From: Shinella zoogloeoides
Lineage (GTDB): Bacteria > Pseudomonadota > Alphaproteobacteria > Rhizobiales > Rhizobiaceae
DNA length: 64,000 nt
NCBI RefSeq assembly: GCF_003574625.1
Contig: NZ_QNUJ01000009.1
Span: forward strand, 213,960 to 277,959
Direction: 5' to 3'
Shown: positions 1 through 10,062 of the stretch, piece after piece
Layout: every line of letters begins with the position of its first letter
How positions within the stretch are numbered: position 1 is the first letter of the stretch
The notes under the pieces: model-generated
The model's database searches: none
What the model saw: the letters and a program-made list of their open reading frames with translations, nothing else
Told to the model about the DNA's origin: nothing
Position numbers and translations under genes: made by a program

Positions 1-325
1 GGCGGAAGCGAAATCCCACCTCATGGCGATGTCGGGCCGCACCCATGCCCTGAACTGCGGCATCGCGCTGGTGCGCGACGGTGAAACCCTCTGGACCCAC
101 GTCTCCATCGCGCGGCTGACGATGCGGCCGCTTTCGGAAGGGTTCATCGACCGGCATCTTGCCCGCGTCGGCACGCGCGTTCTCGCCAGCGTCGGCGCCT
201 ATCAGTTGGAGGGGGAGGGCGTGCAGCTCTTCGAGCGGATAGACGGCGACTATTTCACCATTCTCGGCCTGCCGCTTCTTCCGCTGCTGGCTAAACTTCG
301 CGATCTCGGTGCCATCGATGGATGA
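1..325 (+). CDS. maf: Maf family nucleotide pyrophosphatase, 3' part
   Basis: The reading frame is open from base 2 and the gene begins before the window, so this is the C-terminal part (about 107 residues). The residues ending [20 protein letters not shown] and the hydrophobic [17 protein letters not shown] tail are typical of the C-terminus of Maf proteins, cytosolic enzymes that hydrolyse non-canonical nucleoside triphosphates. Its stop lies inside the start of aroE, an 8-bp overlap, which indicates translational coupling. In alphaproteobacteria maf-aroE-coaE-dnaQ normally sits beside the replication origin. Confidence 0.88.
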   Translation, partial: AEAKSHLMAMSGRTHALNCGIALVRDGETLWTHVSIARLTMRPLSEGFIDRHLARVGTRVLASVGAYQLEGEGVQLFERIDGDYFTILGLPLLPLLAKLRDLGAIDG

Positions 326-1175
326 TTCACGTGAAACATCCGCCCGCCATGCCTTCGTCACCGGCTATCCGGTCAAGCATTCGCGTTCGCCACTGATCCA
401 TGGCCACTGGCTGGAAAAGCTGGGGCTTGCGGGATCCTATACGCGGCAGGAGGTTTCCCCCGAAGATTTCGCCGGCTTCATTTCCCGCCTGAAGAGCGGT
501 GAATCCGGCTTCGTCGGCGGCAATGTCACCATCCCCCACAAGGAAACGGCCTACGGGCTGGCCGACCGGCCGGATGCGCTCAGCGAGGAGCTCGGCGCGT
601 CGAACACCCTCTGGCTGGAAGATGGTCGGCTTTGCGCCACCAATACCGACGGCTACGGCTTCCTCGCCAATCTCGATGCGGCGGCGCCCGGCTGGAACCG
701 GACGGATCGCGCCGTGATCCTCGGGGCGGGGGGCGCGAGCCGCGCGATCATCCAGGCCGTGCGCGACCGCGGCGTCGGCGAGATCCATGTGGTGAACCGC
801 ACCGTCGCCCGCGCGCAGGAACTGGCCGACCGCTTCGGGCCGAAGGTGCATGCCCATGGCATGGAAGCCCTTGCCGAAGTCAAAAAGGGGGCCGGCCTCT
901 TCGTCAACACCACCTCGCTCGGTATGGACGGCGAGGCGGCGCCGGACTTCGATTTCTCGCCGCTCGCAAGCGATGCGGTGGTTACGGATATCGTCTATGT
1001 GCCGCTGGTGACGCCGATCCTTCGCCAGGCGTCCGCGCAGGGCTTTGCCACGGTCGATGGCCTCGGCATGCTCCTGCATCAGGCAGTGCCCGGTTTCGAA
1101 AAATGGTTCGGCGTCCGGCCCACGGTCGATGCCGCGCTACGTAACCTCATCCTCGCGGACATGGAGACACATTGA
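318..1175 (+). CDS. aroE: Shikimate 5-dehydrogenase
   Basis: A 285-residue NADPH-dependent reductase that converts 3-dehydroshikimate to shikimate in aromatic amino acid synthesis. Visible motifs are the substrate-binding SRSP (residues 22-25), NVTIPHKE with the catalytic Lys at about 75, ATNTDG with its Asp at 111, and the nucleotide loop GAGGAS at 137-142. I chose the ATG at 318, which overlaps the maf stop by 8 bp; an in-frame GTG at 309 would add three residues. The first codons contain a parS-like sequence (323-338). The stop overlaps the coaE start by one base. Confidence 0.95.
   Translation: MDDSRETSARHAFVTGYPVKHSRSPLIHGHWLEKLGLAGSYTRQEVSPEDFAGFISRLKSGESGFVGGNVTIPHKETAYGLADRPDALSEELGASNTLWLEDGRLCATNTDGYGFLANLDAAAPGWNRTDRAVILGAGGASRAIIQAVRDRGVGEIHVVNRTVARAQELADRFGPKVHAHGMEALAEVKKGAGLFVNTTSLGMDGEAAPDFDFSPLASDAVVTDIVYVPLVTPILRQASAQGFATVDGLGMLLHQAVPGFEKWFGVRPTVDAALRNLILADMETH
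323..338. other. parS: parS-like ParB-binding site inside aroE
   Basis: The bases TGATTCACGTGAAACA match the classical 16-bp parS palindrome at 15 of 16 positions; only position 3 differs (A for T). The central TTCACGTGAA is a perfect palindrome. A site of this kind near the origin would be a ParB loading site for chromosome segregation. It lies within codons 2-7 of aroE. The origin proximity is inferred from gene content, not seen directly. Confidence 0.65.
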
Positions 1176-1765
1176 TGATCGTTCTCGGCCTCACCGGATC
1201 GATCGGGACCGGCAAGTCGACGACGGCCGCGATGTTCCGCGATCTCGGCGTGCCGGTGCACGATGCCGATGCGACGGTGCACGATCTCTACCGCGCCGAG
1301 GCGGTGGCGCCGGTGGCGGCGCTCTTTCCGGACGCGCTGGAGAACGGCATCATCGACCGCAAGGCGCTTTCCGCCGTTCTCGCGCGTTCCCCGGAACGGT
1401 TCGGCGAACTGGAGGCAGTCATCCATCCGCTTGTCCGGGCACGGGAAACGGCCTTTCTCGATGCCGAGCGCCGGAATGGCGCGCCGCTCGTGCTACTCGA
1501 TATCCCGCTCCTCTACGAAACGGGCGGTGAAAAGCGGGTGGACAAGGTCGTCGTCGTCACCTGCGATCCGCAGGTGCAGCGGCAGCGCGTCCTTGCGCGG
1601 CCGGGCATGACGGAGGAGAAATTCCAGCTCATCCTCTCGCGCCAGATGTCGGATGCGGAAAAGCGGCGGCGGGCCGATTTCATCATCGATACGGGCCGGG
1701 GGCTTGAAGCGGCGCGCGAACAGGTGGAAGAGATAATCGCAAGACTGACGGAACGGCGGAACTGA
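1175..1765 (+). CDS. coaE: Dephospho-CoA kinase
   Basis: A 196-residue P-loop kinase for the last step of coenzyme A synthesis, phosphorylating the ribose 3'-OH of dephospho-CoA. The N-terminus [15 protein letters not shown] carries the Walker A motif at residues 8-15; DIPLLYE and the lid-region Arg residues are family features. The ATG at 1175 overlaps the aroE stop by one base (TGATG); a TTG directly before it is in frame but less likely. The stop overlaps the dnaQ start in the same way. Confidence 0.95.
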   Translation: MIVLGLTGSIGTGKSTTAAMFRDLGVPVHDADATVHDLYRAEAVAPVAALFPDALENGIIDRKALSAVLARSPERFGELEAVIHPLVRARETAFLDAERRNGAPLVLLDIPLLYETGGEKRVDKVVVVTCDPQVQRQRVLARPGMTEEKFQLILSRQMSDAEKRRRADFIIDTGRGLEAAREQVEEIIARLTERRN

Positions 1766-2469
1766 TGCGCGAGATCATCTTCGATACGGAAACGACCGGC
1801 CTCGACAACAAGCTCGACCGTGTCATCGAAATCGGCGGTATAGAGCTGGAGAACCATTTCCCGACCGGCCGCACGCTGCACATCTTCATCAATCCCGGCG
1901 ACCGCAAGGTCCATCCGGACGCGCTTGCCGTCCACGGCATCACCGACGAGTTCCTGCAGGACAAGCGCCCCTTTGCCGAGGTCGCGCAGGAGATCGTCGA
2001 TTTCTTCGGCGATGCCCGCTGGGTGGCGCACAATGCCAATTTCGACATGGGCTTCATCAATGCCGAGTTCGACCGGATCGGCCTGCCGCCCGTCGCCTCC
2101 GACCGGGTGACGGACACGCTGGCGCTCGCCCGCCGCAAGCATCCGATGGGTCCGAACTCGCTCGACGCGCTGTGCCGGCGCTACGGCATCGACAATTCGC
2201 ACCGCACCAAGCACGGCGCGCTTCTCGACTCCGAGCTGCTGGCCGAAGTCTATATCGAGATGATCGGCGGCCGGCAGGCGGCGCTCGGTCTCGGCTCGGC
2301 GGAAATGGGCCGCCAGACGCTTGTCGATGCGGAAGACGAGGTCGTCCTTCCGCTCGGCGTCCGCCCGCGCCCGCTTCCGCCGCGCATTTCGGAAGAAGAG
2401 CGCGCGGCCCATGCGGCCATGGTGGAGAAGATGGGCGCCAAGGCGATCTGGGTGAAATACAGCGCCTAA
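1765..2469 (+). CDS. dnaQ: DNA polymerase III epsilon subunit, proofreading exonuclease
   Basis: A 234-residue 3'-5' exonuclease of the DEDDh class that proofreads for the replicative polymerase. ExoI is DTETTG (acidic residues 7 and 9), ExoII is HNANFD (Asp about 94) and ExoIII is HRTKHGALLD (His 150, Asp 155), so all catalytic residues are present. The C-terminal tail (PRPLPPRISEEE onwards) would be the alpha-subunit-binding segment. The start overlaps the coaE stop by one base. A bidirectional terminator follows. Confidence 0.95.
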   Translation: MREIIFDTETTGLDNKLDRVIEIGGIELENHFPTGRTLHIFINPGDRKVHPDALAVHGITDEFLQDKRPFAEVAQEIVDFFGDARWVAHNANFDMGFINAEFDRIGLPPVASDRVTDTLALARRKHPMGPNSLDALCRRYGIDNSHRTKHGALLDSELLAEVYIEMIGGRQAALGLGSAEMGRQTLVDAEDEVVLPLGVRPRPLPPRISEEERAAHAAMVEKMGAKAIWVKYSA

Positions 2470-2495
2470 ATCCGGCTCACGATCTCCAGAAACAA

Positions 2496-2526
2496 AAACG
2501 CCCGGCTGCGATGCGGCCGGGCGTTT
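2496..2526. terminator. Bidirectional rho-independent terminator between dnaQ and secB
   Basis: An 11-bp perfect stem (AAACGCCCGGC at 2496-2506 with GCCGGGCGTTT at 2516-2526) has T-rich tails on both sides: TTTCGTTT on the plus strand and GTTTTTGTT on the minus strand. It separates the convergent dnaQ and secB genes. Confidence 0.85.
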
Positions 2527-2546
2527 CGTTTAGGGGAATGGCGGCC

Positions 2547-3023
2547 TTAGTTGGCCTGGACCTTCGCCTTGACCTGTTCTTCGGCCATGCGCTGGGCGAA
2601 CATCTGTGCGAAATCGATCGGATCGATCATCAGCGGCGGGAAGCCGCCATTGCGCGTGGCGTCGGCGATGATCTGGCGGGCGAAGGGGAAGAGCAGGCGC
2701 GGGCACTCGATGAAGAGGACCGGCAGCATGTGCTCCTGTGGGAAGCCCGTGATGCGGAAGACGCCGCCATAGGCGAGTTCGGCATTGAACAGCACCTTGT
2801 CGCCGTCCTTGGCTTCCGCGTTCAGCGAAAGGATGACGTCGAAGTCCGATTCGGCGAGCGGGTTGGCATTGACGTTGACGCTGATATTGATCGCCGGCGC
2901 CTTGTCACGGGCCTGCAGCGAACGCGGAGCACCCGGGTTCTCGAAGGAGAAGTCCTTCACATACTGCGCCAGAATGTTGAGCGAGGGGCTCGCGGCGTTG
3001 TTGTCGGTGGCTGCGTCGGTCAT
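2547..3023 (-). CDS. secB: Protein-export chaperone SecB
   Basis: A 158-residue cytosolic chaperone that keeps preproteins unfolded and delivers them to SecA. The core [20 protein letters not shown] and the [22 protein letters not shown] segment are diagnostic of SecB. I chose the ATG at 3023, preceded by GAGGAT, rather than an upstream in-frame codon at 3065 that would add a 14-residue tail not typical of the family. It lies downstream of fxsA on the same strand and converges on dnaQ. Confidence 0.95.
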   Translation of the reverse strand: MTDAATDNNAASPSLNILAQYVKDFSFENPGAPRSLQARDKAPAINISVNVNANPLAESDFDVILSLNAEAKDGDKVLFNAELAYGGVFRITGFPQEHMLPVLFIECPRLLFPFARQIIADATRNGGFPPLMIDPIDFAQMFAQRMAEEQVKAKVQAN

Positions 3024-3092
3024 GGGAGTATCCTCGGGACTCTGGAAAGTCAGGCCATCTAGCATTTCGGCAAAAGGCTTACAACCCTGGGC

Positions 3093-3551
3093 TCAGCGCG
3101 GTTCGTCGCGATGGAAGTCGCCTTCGTCGAGGTCGATCGTGCGGCGCGGCCCCGTCTCGGGGCGTGGGCTTGGACCCGTTCCGCCGATATCGACCACAAC
3201 GACATTGCGGATCAGCCGGTTCCAGAGAAAATTGCGCACCGGCGGCAGGAAGAGCGCAAGGCCGAGAATGTCGGTGAGGAAGCCCGGAATGAAGAGCAGG
3301 ATCCCGGCGATCATGATCATCGCCGCATCGAGCATCTCCTTGCCGGGCGCGCGGCCTTCCTGGCCGGATTGCCGGAGCCGGGCGATGACGGCGAAGCCCT
3401 GCACCCGCATCAGCACGATGCCGGCGACGGCCGAGAGCACGACCAGCGACAGGGTCGGGAAGAGACCGATCCGCCGCCCGACGAGGATGAAACAGGCGAT
3501 TTCCGCCAGCGGCAGCAGAAGAAGGATAAGGGGAATGAGACGTCGCGACAT
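3093..3551 (-). CDS. fxsA: FxsA family membrane protein
   Basis: A 152-residue inner-membrane protein. The start SRRLIPLILLLLPLAEIACF is a hydrophobic segment, followed by two more (residues about 28-50 and 75-100), the pattern of FxsA. Overproduced E. coli FxsA affects phage T7 exclusion by the F plasmid; the native role is unknown. I chose the ATG at 3551; a TTG at 3560 is in frame. It is divergent from the Tim44-like gene at 3705. Confidence 0.85.
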   Translation of the reverse strand: MSRRLIPLILLLLPLAEIACFILVGRRIGLFPTLSLVVLSAVAGIVLMRVQGFAVIARLRQSGQEGRAPGKEMLDAAMIMIAGILLFIPGFLTDILGLALFLPPVRNFLWNRLIRNVVVVDIGGTGPSPRPETGPRRTIDLDEGDFHRDEPR

Positions 3552-3704
3552 GGTGTCCAATCTCGCACAGATTTTCCCGGGCCGATACCGTGGCCTGCAT
3601 ATCCGCGCGTCTTCGCCGCATTCACGTCATAGCCATTTGAATGATCCGTCTTTGCGGACTATATGGAAAAGGAATAAAAAATAGGAACCGGCAGCGGATC
3701 GATA

Positions 3705-4406
3705 ATGGGCTCATTCGACTTTGTAACGATTTTCTTCCTCGTGGCTGCGGTGGTCATCTTCCTGCAATTGCGCAGCGTGCTTGGCCGCCGCACCGGCAGC
3801 GAGCGTCCGCCCTTCGATCCTTATTCGAAGCGCGAGACCGTGGGCGAGACTGATTCGCCCGACCGCGGCAAGGTCGTCACGCTGCCGCGCCGCGATGTCG
3901 ACGAGGAGGAAAATCCCTACGCCGCCGTCGACAGCTTCGCCGCGCCGGGAACGCCGCTCAACGATCAGTTGCGCGCTCTCGTCAAGACGGACCCCGCCTT
4001 CAACCCGAAGGAATTCGTCGCCGGCGCCCGCATGGCCTACGAGATGATCGTCGTCGCCTTTGCCGACGGCGACCGCAAGACGCTGAAGAACCTCCTGTCA
4101 CGCGAGGTCTTCGAGGGCTTCGACGCCGCCATCTCCGAGCGCGAGGCCAAGGGCGAGGTCGTGCGCTCCAGCTTCGTCGGCATCGAGAAGGCCGACATCG
4201 TCTCCGCCGAGGTCAAGGACAGCGAGGCCAACATCACGCTGCGCATCGTCAGCCAGCTGATTTCCGCCACCTATGACAAGGCCGGCGCGCTGGTCGAGGG
4301 CGATGCGGAAACGGTGGCCGAGGTCAACGACCTGTGGACCTTCGCCCGCGACATCCGCTCGCGCGACCCGAACTGGAAGCTGATCGCAACCGAGTCGGAA
4401 GGCTGA
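3705..4406 (+). CDS. Tim44-like domain protein, membrane anchored
   Basis: A 233-residue protein with one N-terminal transmembrane segment (residues about 4-22, VTIFFLVAAVVIFLQL), a charged Pro/Asp/Glu-rich linker, and a C-terminal domain from about residue 85 (FNPKEFVAGARMAYEMIV to NWKLIATESEG) that matches the bacterial Tim44-like fold. In alphaproteobacteria these are thought to relate to the mitochondrial import-motor adaptor Tim44, but their bacterial job is not settled. It sits just upstream of mltA, divergent from fxsA. Confidence 0.85.
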   Translation: MGSFDFVTIFFLVAAVVIFLQLRSVLGRRTGSERPPFDPYSKRETVGETDSPDRGKVVTLPRRDVDEEENPYAAVDSFAAPGTPLNDQLRALVKTDPAFNPKEFVAGARMAYEMIVVAFADGDRKTLKNLLSREVFEGFDAAISEREAKGEVVRSSFVGIEKADIVSAEVKDSEANITLRIVSQLISATYDKAGALVEGDAETVAEVNDLWTFARDIRSRDPNWKLIATESEG

Positions 4407-4417
4407 GCGAGGCTCCA

Positions 4418-5533
4418 ATGGATTACCGTCTGGTCCCGGCCCGGTTTTCGGCGCTTCCCGGCTGGGACGAGGACGATCCGACCCCCTTGCTTGCGGCCAT
4501 GGGCCGCTGCCGCGATCATATCCGCACTGTAAAGCCCTACAAGACAGGCTCGCTTGGCATCACCGCCGGCGAGCTTCTGGCGCTTCTGGATGCCGCCGCG
4601 GATGAAAAGCCCGAGGGCGCCGCCGCCGTGCGCGCCTTCTTCGAAACCCATTGCGTGCCCTTCCGCATCGAGAAGGCGGATGGCACTGCCGGCTTCGTCA
4701 CCGCCTTTTACGAGCCCGAGGTCGCCGTGAAGGCCGAGCCGGATGCCGACTATCGCTATCCCTTCTACCGCCGGCCCGATGATCTGGTCGACATCGACGA
4801 CGCTAATCGCCCAGCCGGCCTCCCGGCGGGCTACGCCTTCGGCCTTGCTAAGGACGGCGTCGTCGTCGAGCATCCGGACCGCGGCGAGATCGAGCGCGGC
4901 TGTCTGAAGGGCCGCGGGCTGGAAATCGCCTATGCACGCTCGAAGGTGGATGTGTTCTTCGCCCATGTTCAGGGCGCCGCGCGGCTCGTCTATCCCGACG
5001 GAGCGATGAAGCGCATCACCTATGCGGCCAAGTCCGGCCACCCGTTCTCGGCTATCGGCAAGCTCCTGATCGACCGCGGCGAGATCGATGCAGCAACCGT
5101 CTCAATGGCGTCGATCCGCGACTGGCTGGCACGGCACGAGGACCAGGTGGACGCAGTGCTCTGGCACAATCGTTCCTTCATCTTCTTCAAGGAAGCGGCG
5201 GTGGACGATGCCGCGCTCGGCCCCATCGCCGCCGCCAAGGTACCGCTGGTCGCCGGCCGCTCGCTCGCGGTCGACCGGCTGATCCACACCTTCGGCCTGC
5301 CCTTCTTCATTACGAGCGACAGCCTCACCCATATGGACGGCGGGAAACCCTTCCGGCGGCTGATGCTGGCGCTCGACACGGGAACGGCCATCGTCGGCCC
5401 GGCGCGCGGCGATATCTTCACCGGCTCGGGCGATACGGCCGGTGCGCTCGCCGGCCATGTGCGCAATGCCGCGACCTTCCACATCCTCATCCCCAGGGCG
5501 GCGGCGGAGCGCTACCTCCATGCCGAAGGATAA
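4418..5533 (+). CDS. mltA: Membrane-bound lytic murein transglycosylase A family protein
   Basis: A 371-residue MltA-type enzyme that cleaves the glycan strands of peptidoglycan, giving 1,6-anhydroMurNAc ends. The C-terminal 3D-like domain carries GDIFTGSGDTAGALAG near residues 330-345, with the catalytic Asp region, and the HPFSAIGKLLIDRGEI segment is typical of the catalytic domain. Oddly, the chosen start (ATG at 4418, MDYRLVPARF) has no signal peptide or lipobox, and none is seen in the 28 in-frame residues upstream. It starts 11 bp after the Tim44-like gene and overlaps the Smr gene by 14 bp. Confidence 0.9.
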   Translation: MDYRLVPARFSALPGWDEDDPTPLLAAMGRCRDHIRTVKPYKTGSLGITAGELLALLDAAADEKPEGAAAVRAFFETHCVPFRIEKADGTAGFVTAFYEPEVAVKAEPDADYRYPFYRRPDDLVDIDDANRPAGLPAGYAFGLAKDGVVVEHPDRGEIERGCLKGRGLEIAYARSKVDVFFAHVQGAARLVYPDGAMKRITYAAKSGHPFSAIGKLLIDRGEIDAATVSMASIRDWLARHEDQVDAVLWHNRSFIFFKEAAVDDAALGPIAAAKVPLVAGRSLAVDRLIHTFGLPFFITSDSLTHMDGGKPFRRLMLALDTGTAIVGPARGDIFTGSGDTAGALAGHVRNAATFHILIPRAAAERYLHAEG

Positions 5534-6086
5534 GGCGCTTTCCGGCGAGGACCGCATTCTCTGGGGCAAGGTGGCGCGCAGCACGCGCGCCCTGCCGGGA
5601 AAGCTCGATGCCCTGACGGAATTCGAAGAGGCCTTCGCCGAGAAGGTGGTGGAGCAGGAACCGGAACCCGCCCCGAAGGCGGCAAAGGCCGAAAAGCCGG
5701 TGGAAGGCATCGCGCTCACCATCGGCCGCGGCAGGGATACCCGCCATCACCCGCTGGAGCGCCCCGTCAAGCGCAAGATCGCCAAGGGCCGCCTCGCTCT
5801 CGAGGCGCGCATCGACCTGCACGGCATGATCCAGAGCGAGGCGCACGGCTTCCTGCTCGGCTTCCTCATCAAGGCGCATGAGCGAGGGCTGCGCCATGTC
5901 CTCGTCATCACCGGCAAGGGCACCTCGCTCGGCAGCGACGGCGCGCTGAAGCGGGCGGTGCCGCTGTGGTTCTCGCTGCCGGAGTTCCGGCCGCTGATCT
6001 CCTCCTACGAGCCGGCCGCCCGCAACCATGGCGGCGAGGGCGCGCTCTATGTCCGCCTCGCCCGCCTGCCGGGGGAAAAGCGATGA
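5520..6086 (+). CDS. Smr domain protein
   Basis: A 188-residue protein with a basic N-terminal half and a C-terminal Smr (small MutS-related) domain from about residue 92, shown by IDLHGMIQSEA and HVLVITGKGT. Smr domains are DNA or RNA nucleases; family members of this layout (YdaL type) are poorly characterised, so the substrate is unknown. The ATG at 5520 lies 14 bp inside the end of mltA, and the stop overlaps the next gene by ATGA, suggesting one transcript. Confidence 0.85.
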   Translation: MPKDKALSGEDRILWGKVARSTRALPGKLDALTEFEEAFAEKVVEQEPEPAPKAAKAEKPVEGIALTIGRGRDTRHHPLERPVKRKIAKGRLALEARIDLHGMIQSEAHGFLLGFLIKAHERGLRHVLVITGKGTSLGSDGALKRAVPLWFSLPEFRPLISSYEPAARNHGGEGALYVRLARLPGEKR

Positions 6087-6463
6087 CGACGCCCTTCGGC
6101 AAGGCCGTGCGGCACCTGCGTGACCGCAAGGGCGTCTCGCAGAAGGAGATGGCGCTGGCGCTCGGCGTCAGCCCCGCCTATCTCTCGGCGCTGGAGCACG
6201 GCAAGCGCGGCATGCCGAGCTTCGATTTCCTCCAGCGCGTCGCCGGCTACTTCAACGTCATCTGGGACGAGGCCGAGGAACTCTTCCGTATCGCCGAGAT
6301 TTCAGACCCCCGCGTGGTGGTCGACACGGCCGGTCTTCCGCCGGAATACACGGCCTTCGCCAACCGGCTCGCGGCCGAAATCGCCGGCCTGCCGCCCGAG
6401 ACCGTGCGCCGCCTTGCCGGCATTCTCGAAAAAGCATGCAATTCACGGGTAAAACCGGGGTGA
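6083..6463 (+). CDS. XRE family helix-turn-helix transcriptional regulator
   Basis: A 126-residue protein. Residues about 8-62 form a Cro/CI-type helix-turn-helix (HLRDRKGVSQKEMALALGVS, then YLSALEHGKR), followed by a short C-terminal domain (YTAFANRLAAEIAGLPPETV) that may serve for oligomerisation. The target is unknown. It is the last gene of the mltA run, starting in an ATGA overlap with the Smr gene, and lies just before the gyrB promoter. Confidence 0.85.
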   Translation: MTTPFGKAVRHLRDRKGVSQKEMALALGVSPAYLSALEHGKRGMPSFDFLQRVAGYFNVIWDEAEELFRIAEISDPRVVVDTAGLPPEYTAFANRLAAEIAGLPPETVRRLAGILEKACNSRVKPG

Positions 6464-6499
6464 TCCCCTGATTTCTGCCGTGTTTGGCCGCTCTCTGGT

Positions 6500-6528
6500 T
6501 TGGAACTTGGGGTCAAAATCCCTATATT
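6500..6528 (+). promoter_or_regulatory. Predicted sigma-70 promoter of gyrB
   Basis: TTGGAA (6500-6505) and TATATT (6523-6528) are separated by exactly 17 bp, 83 bp before the gyrB start codon. This leaves a leader of about 75 nt. No other good promoter is visible in the gap. Confidence 0.6.
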
Positions 6529-6610
6529 CCATGACTTGGAAAGCGGTGATTCGCCGCGCTCCCGCCGACCCGCGAAACCTTTGGCGCGAAACCTCTGGAA
6601 AGACGCTTGA

Positions 6611-9043
<2,433 letters not shown>

Positions 9044-9047
9044 TCAG

Positions 9048-9074
9048 GAAAGCCGCCGAAAGGCGGCTTTCTTC
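9048..9074 (+). terminator. Terminator of gyrB
   Basis: A perfect 10-bp stem GAAAGCCGCC (9048-9057) with GGCGGCTTTC (9062-9071) and a GAAA tetraloop starts five bases after the gyrB stop and continues into a short T/C tail. Confidence 0.85.
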
Positions 9075-9138
9075 TGCCTGCGCCGGTCTGAACCGACCCT
9101 CGCCTCCACCTTCACTTCGCACCGCCCTCTCCGCCGTC

Positions 9139-9199
9139 ATGGTCGGGCCCGACCCGACCATCCACGTCCGGGGGGTGATCCTCGGGCAAGCCCGAGGAT
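9139..9199. repeat. Pair of intergenic palindromes (REP-like), TCGGG...CCCGA family
   Basis: Two palindromes stand side by side in the 201-bp gap between gyrB and the nitroreductase gene: ATGGTCGGG/CCCGACCAT (9139-9147 and 9153-9161) and ATCCTCGGG/CCCGAGGAT (9178-9186 and 9191-9199), each a 9-bp perfect stem. A third relative lies at 23225-23247. They look like copies of a dispersed repeat; no other gene is visible in 9075-9244. Confidence 0.7.
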
Positions 9200-9244
9200 G
9201 GCGTGGTGGGCCTGCCGCAGTAAAGGCGGGAAGACGCCCGTCAC

Positions 9245-9838
9245 TCAGGCCGTGAACCGACCTTCCGAGACGAATTCCGCCACCGGCTTGCGCGTGCTCG
9301 GCACCTCGCGCTTCATCAGGTCTTCCGGCAGCGTCTCCTTCGGCGCGATCCTGCCGATGGCGACCGCCGCCTCGACGCGGAAGCCCTCGGGGATGCCAAG
9401 AACCTCCATCGCCTCCGCGCGGTCGATGCCGCCCATGCCGTGGGCATGGTAGCCGGCATGGGTCGCCTGCAGGGCGAGATAGGCCCAGGCCGCGCCGGTG
9501 TCGAAGGCGTGGGTATAGGCCGGGCGCATCTCGCCGTCGGCGCCCTTGCGGTGGGTCTGCGAGACGATGACCACAAGCACCGAGGCCTTGTCCGCCCAGC
9601 GCCGGTTGCCCTCGTCCAGCGTGCTGTAGATCGCGTCGAAGGCCGCGCTGCCGCGGTGGCCGTAGATGAAGCGCCAGGGCTGGCCGTTGGCGGCCGACGG
9701 TGCCCAGCGCGCCGCCTCGAACAGCGAAAGCAGCGTCTCGTGCGGCATGGCCTCGCCGGTGAAGGCGCGGGGCGACCAGCGGTCGAGGAAGACGGGGTCG
9801 ATGGCGTGGTCCGCGGTGCGGCCGGTGGGATGGGTCAT
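9245..9838 (-). CDS. Nitroreductase family protein
   Basis: A 197-residue FMN-dependent oxidoreductase of the nitroreductase superfamily. RWSPRAFTGEAMPHETLLSLFEAARWAPSA with NGQPWRFI is the N-terminal flavin-binding signature; GGIDRAEAMEVLGIPEGF lies in the C-terminal half. The substrate cannot be read from sequence. The ATG at 9838, preceded by CGAGGC, is preferred over a TTG at 9859. It is divergent from the aldehyde dehydrogenase gene and may simply neighbour the sugar-oxidation patch. Confidence 0.85.
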   Translation of the reverse strand: MTHPTGRTADHAIDPVFLDRWSPRAFTGEAMPHETLLSLFEAARWAPSAANGQPWRFIYGHRGSAAFDAIYSTLDEGNRRWADKASVLVVIVSQTHRKGADGEMRPAYTHAFDTGAAWAYLALQATHAGYHAHGMGGIDRAEAMEVLGIPEGFRVEAAVAIGRIAPKETLPEDLMKREVPSTRKPVAEFVSEGRFTA

Positions 9839-9989
9839 TGCAAAGCCTCGAATGTTCAAATCAGCGGCCTGAACCTAAAGCAGTCCGGCCCGTTGCGCAG
9901 CGTTTTTGCGACGGCAAGCATATGAAATAAGCCGGCGGATTGGAAACGTGCCGATGGCCGGCCGAAGGTGAAAATCCCGTCCCGTCGCA

Positions 9990-10019
9990 TTGTCGAAACC
10001 GGGTGGGACGCAATATAAC
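9990..10019 (+). promoter_or_regulatory. Predicted promoter of the aldehyde dehydrogenase gene
   Basis: TTGTCG (9990-9995) and TATAAC (10014-10019) are separated by 18 bp and lie 43 bp before the start codon. The heptamer TTGCGAC follows at 10022-10028 and also occurs at 9906-9912, and its partial complement GTCGCA lies at 9984-9989; these could be operator half-sites. Confidence 0.45.
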
Positions 10020-10062
10020 CGTTGCGACACGTCAGACGGCATCGCGAAATGGGAGATATCCG

